Below are positions 62,528 to 64,000 of a stretch of 64,000 nt of DNA, piece after piece (the stretch's first letter is position 1; each line of letters starts with the position of its first letter). Position numbers and translations under genes: made by a program. This stretch comes from Betaproteobacteria bacterium (GTDB lineage Bacteria > Pseudomonadota > Gammaproteobacteria > Burkholderiales > SG8-39), in assembly GCA_009693235.1 (NCBI GenBank), contig SHXR01000006.1, positions 22,893 to 86,892 of the forward strand. Direction: 5' to 3'. Under the pieces are notes generated by a model. That model was not told the DNA's origin. It was given only the letters and a program-made list of their open reading frames with translations, and searched no databases.

Positions 62528-63673
62528 TCAGGCCTTTTTGGGGGCCGCGGCCGGCTTCTTCGGTAGGAAGTAGTGGTTGTACGCCATCCGCCGGCCCACG
62601 TTGGTATCGAGATCCCAGCGCACCGCACGCTCGGCGAACGCCTTCTGCGATTCGACGATTTCCTTGAACAGCGGATTCTCAGCGGCCTTCTTCTCGGCGG
62701 CCTGATCATAGGCGGCCAGCTGATTTTGCAGGATCGCATCGGGCGTCTTGAAGAAGCGCACGTTGTGCTTTATTTGCAGCTCGATGTAGTCCTTCGAATA
62801 GCGGTCAACCGCCTTCCACGACATGTCGGCCGAGGACGCTTCGACGGCGACTTCGATGATCGCCTTCATTTTGTCGGGCAAGGCATCGAACCGCGCCTTG
62901 TTGAACATGATCTCGAACTGCTCGGCGTTCTGATGATAGCTTTGCAACATGCAGACCTTCGCGACATCGGGAAAGCCAAGCAGACGATCGGAGGTCGCGT
63001 TATTGAACTCCGCCGCGTCGAGCAGCCCGCGATCCATCGCCGGCACGATCTCACCGCCGGGCAGGGCATTGACCGCCGCACCCATCGCCGTGAAAACGTC
63101 AATCGAGATGCCGACGGTGCGGTACTTGAGGCCCTTGAAGTCGGCGGCCGAGGTGATCGGCTTTTTGAACCAGCCAAGCGGCTGCGTCGGCATCGGACCG
63201 TACGGGAACGATACGACGTTCGCGCCGATCGAAGCATAGAGCTTGGCAAGCAGATTCTTCCCGCCGCCGTACTTGTGCCAGGAGAGAAGCATGTTGGCGT
63301 CCATGCCGAACGCGGGCCCGGAACCCCACAGCGCCAGTGCCTGCTGTTTGCCGTAGTGATAAACGAGCACGCCATGACCGCCATCCAAGGTGCCTTTCGA
63401 TACCGCATCGAGCAGGCCGAAGGCCGGTACGACCGCGCCCGCCGGCAGCACATCGATCTTGAGTTCGCCGCCGGTCATGTCATTCACCCTCTTCGCGAAA
63501 TCGTTCGCGTACTCATGGAAGATGTCTTTGGCGGGCCAGGTGCTCTGCCAGCGCATCGAGATCGGGCCTTGCGCCTTGGCGATCATCGGGAAGCCGAGCG
63601 TTACCGCGCCGGCGGCAGTCGCTCCGCCTATGAATTTGCGACGAGACAGCGGGGAGGTCTTGGGCTCTGTCAT
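62528..63673 (-). CDS. TRAP transporter substrate-binding protein with Tat signal (TakP-like)
   Basis: A 381-aa DctP-family protein. The twin-arginine motif SRRKFIGG is at residues 10-17, followed by a hydrophobic stretch ending near AKAQG, so the folded protein is exported by Tat. The mature part (RWQSTWPAKDIFHEYANDFAK; GLKYRTVGIS carrying the ligand Arg; AAEFNNATSD) resembles TakP-type binding proteins for 2-oxo acids. Start at 63673 (MTEPKTSPLS) is preferred as GAGGAG lies 6 nt upstream; a frame to 63706 is longer but lacks such a site. First gene of a P-Q-M operon. Confidence 0.92.
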   Translation of the reverse strand: MTEPKTSPLSRRKFIGGATAAGAVTLGFPMIAKAQGPISMRWQSTWPAKDIFHEYANDFAKRVNDMTGGELKIDVLPAGAVVPAFGLLDAVSKGTLDGGHGVLVYHYGKQQALALWGSGPAFGMDANMLLSWHKYGGGKNLLAKLYASIGANVVSFPYGPMPTQPLGWFKKPITSAADFKGLKYRTVGISIDVFTAMGAAVNALPGGEIVPAMDRGLLDAAEFNNATSDRLLGFPDVAKVCMLQSYHQNAEQFEIMFNKARFDALPDKMKAIIEVAVEASSADMSWKAVDRYSKDYIELQIKHNVRFFKTPDAILQNQLAAYDQAAEKKAAENPLFKEIVESQKAFAERAVRWDLDTNVGRRMAYNHYFLPKKPAAAPKKA

Positions 63674-64000
63674 GGGATTCTCCTCGAACGACGGTTTAAT
63701 TGACAAACGATTCGGTGCTCGCCATGAACGTTCACTGCTCTCGCCAATGCGGCCCCGATCGAAAAGCGGATGTATTCTACGCCTTCGGCTGGTTCATCCG
63801 GTGCCGATCGATTCGAGTGTACTGTGCCCGAGGCGGACAAAGCGAATCCGCCACCCAAGCCGTTTCCAATTCAGGTTTGATCCTGAACGAGTCGAGCGGG
63901 AAGTCGATGGTTGATTGGACCGGCAGTGTAACCGGGACCGATTGTGCGGTGGCTGAGTGCCGATTGGTCGAGCGCGATTGAGGCGATGGCGTGTGTCTTT
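63674..64000. other. Non-coding right end of the window; no gene recognised
   Basis: This 327-bp stretch is upstream of the minus-strand TRAP operon and probably includes its promoter. Short open frames occur on both strands but none has family-like sequence or a good ribosome-binding site. No tRNA, hairpin or repeat copy was recognised. A gene reading off the right edge cannot be excluded. Confidence 0.5.

Noticed and set aside
63390..63981. Plus-strand genes at the right end
   Set aside because: They overlap the dctP gene or its promoter region in other frames and have no recognisable domain.

Overview
The window reads as chromosomal DNA of a Gram-negative betaproteobacterium, most likely in or near Burkholderiales. 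It is GC-rich by eye and densely coding. The assignment rests on several blocks: yhdP-glnE-ilvE-zf-CHCC-waaF, birA-coaX-SPOR-hldE(C), rsmI-yraN-diaA-dolP, and abundant HAAT (Liv-type) and TRAP importers beside acyl-CoA genes. The taxonomy is an inference from synteny and protein style; no search was run.

Layout. (1) 1-10035, minus strand: a co-oriented catabolic/uptake cluster with an SMP-30 lactonase, two paralogous pairs of thiolase-fold enzyme plus DUF35 OB-fold/Zn-ribbon partner, a Zn alcohol dehydrogenase, and a Liv-type ABC importer whose LivM permease is fused to LivG. (2) 10111-21974: MmgE/PrpD, an AMP-forming acyl-CoA ligase, a malate/lactate dehydrogenase family enzyme, an orphan CoxE/CoxG pair, a second solute-binding protein, an amidase, a GMC oxidoreductase and a CaiB-type CoA transferase. 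(3) 21948-36020: a damaged two-component system, then a Gfo/Idh/MocA oxidoreductase, polysaccharide deacetylase, HbpS/GlcG protein, HpaB-type monooxygenase, two VOC dioxygenase-like proteins, an EF-G paralogue, a CDGSH protein, and a bicupin followed by a complete TRAP importer. (4) 36110-59770: housekeeping core with tldD, a nitrilase, yhdP, glnE, ilvE, zf-CHCC, waaF, an outer-membrane barrel, rnpB, DUF3025, pyrC, rsmI, yraN, a HIRAN gene, diaA, dolP, hldE C-domain, a SPOR gene, coaX, birA, a phosphohexomutase, a YheT hydrolase and an NTF2-like protein. (5) 59836-63673: a second TRAP importer with an unusually long large permease and a Tat-type binding protein.

Two features stand out beyond ordinary annotation. 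First, a family of short (87-89 bp) hairpin-forming MITE-like elements is present. Four good copies, each flanked by a 4-bp target duplication with TA at its centre (CTAT/ATAG or CTAG), and one degenerate copy lie between genes. The duplications repeatedly coincide with neighbouring stop or start codons; in one case a single CTAG appears to have served as the overlapping TAG stop of two convergent genes before insertion. Second, non-essential genes carry a cluster of lesions: homopolymer frameshifts in a histidine kinase (G8), an outer-membrane barrel (A6 just after ATG) and a SPOR protein (T7); in-frame stops in HIRAN and SPOR genes; a response regulator without its output domain; and a YraN that lacks its usual N-terminus. 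They suggest gene decay, phase variation or, for the homopolymers only, sequence error.

No tRNA, CRISPR array, complete insertion sequence, transposase or prophage was seen.
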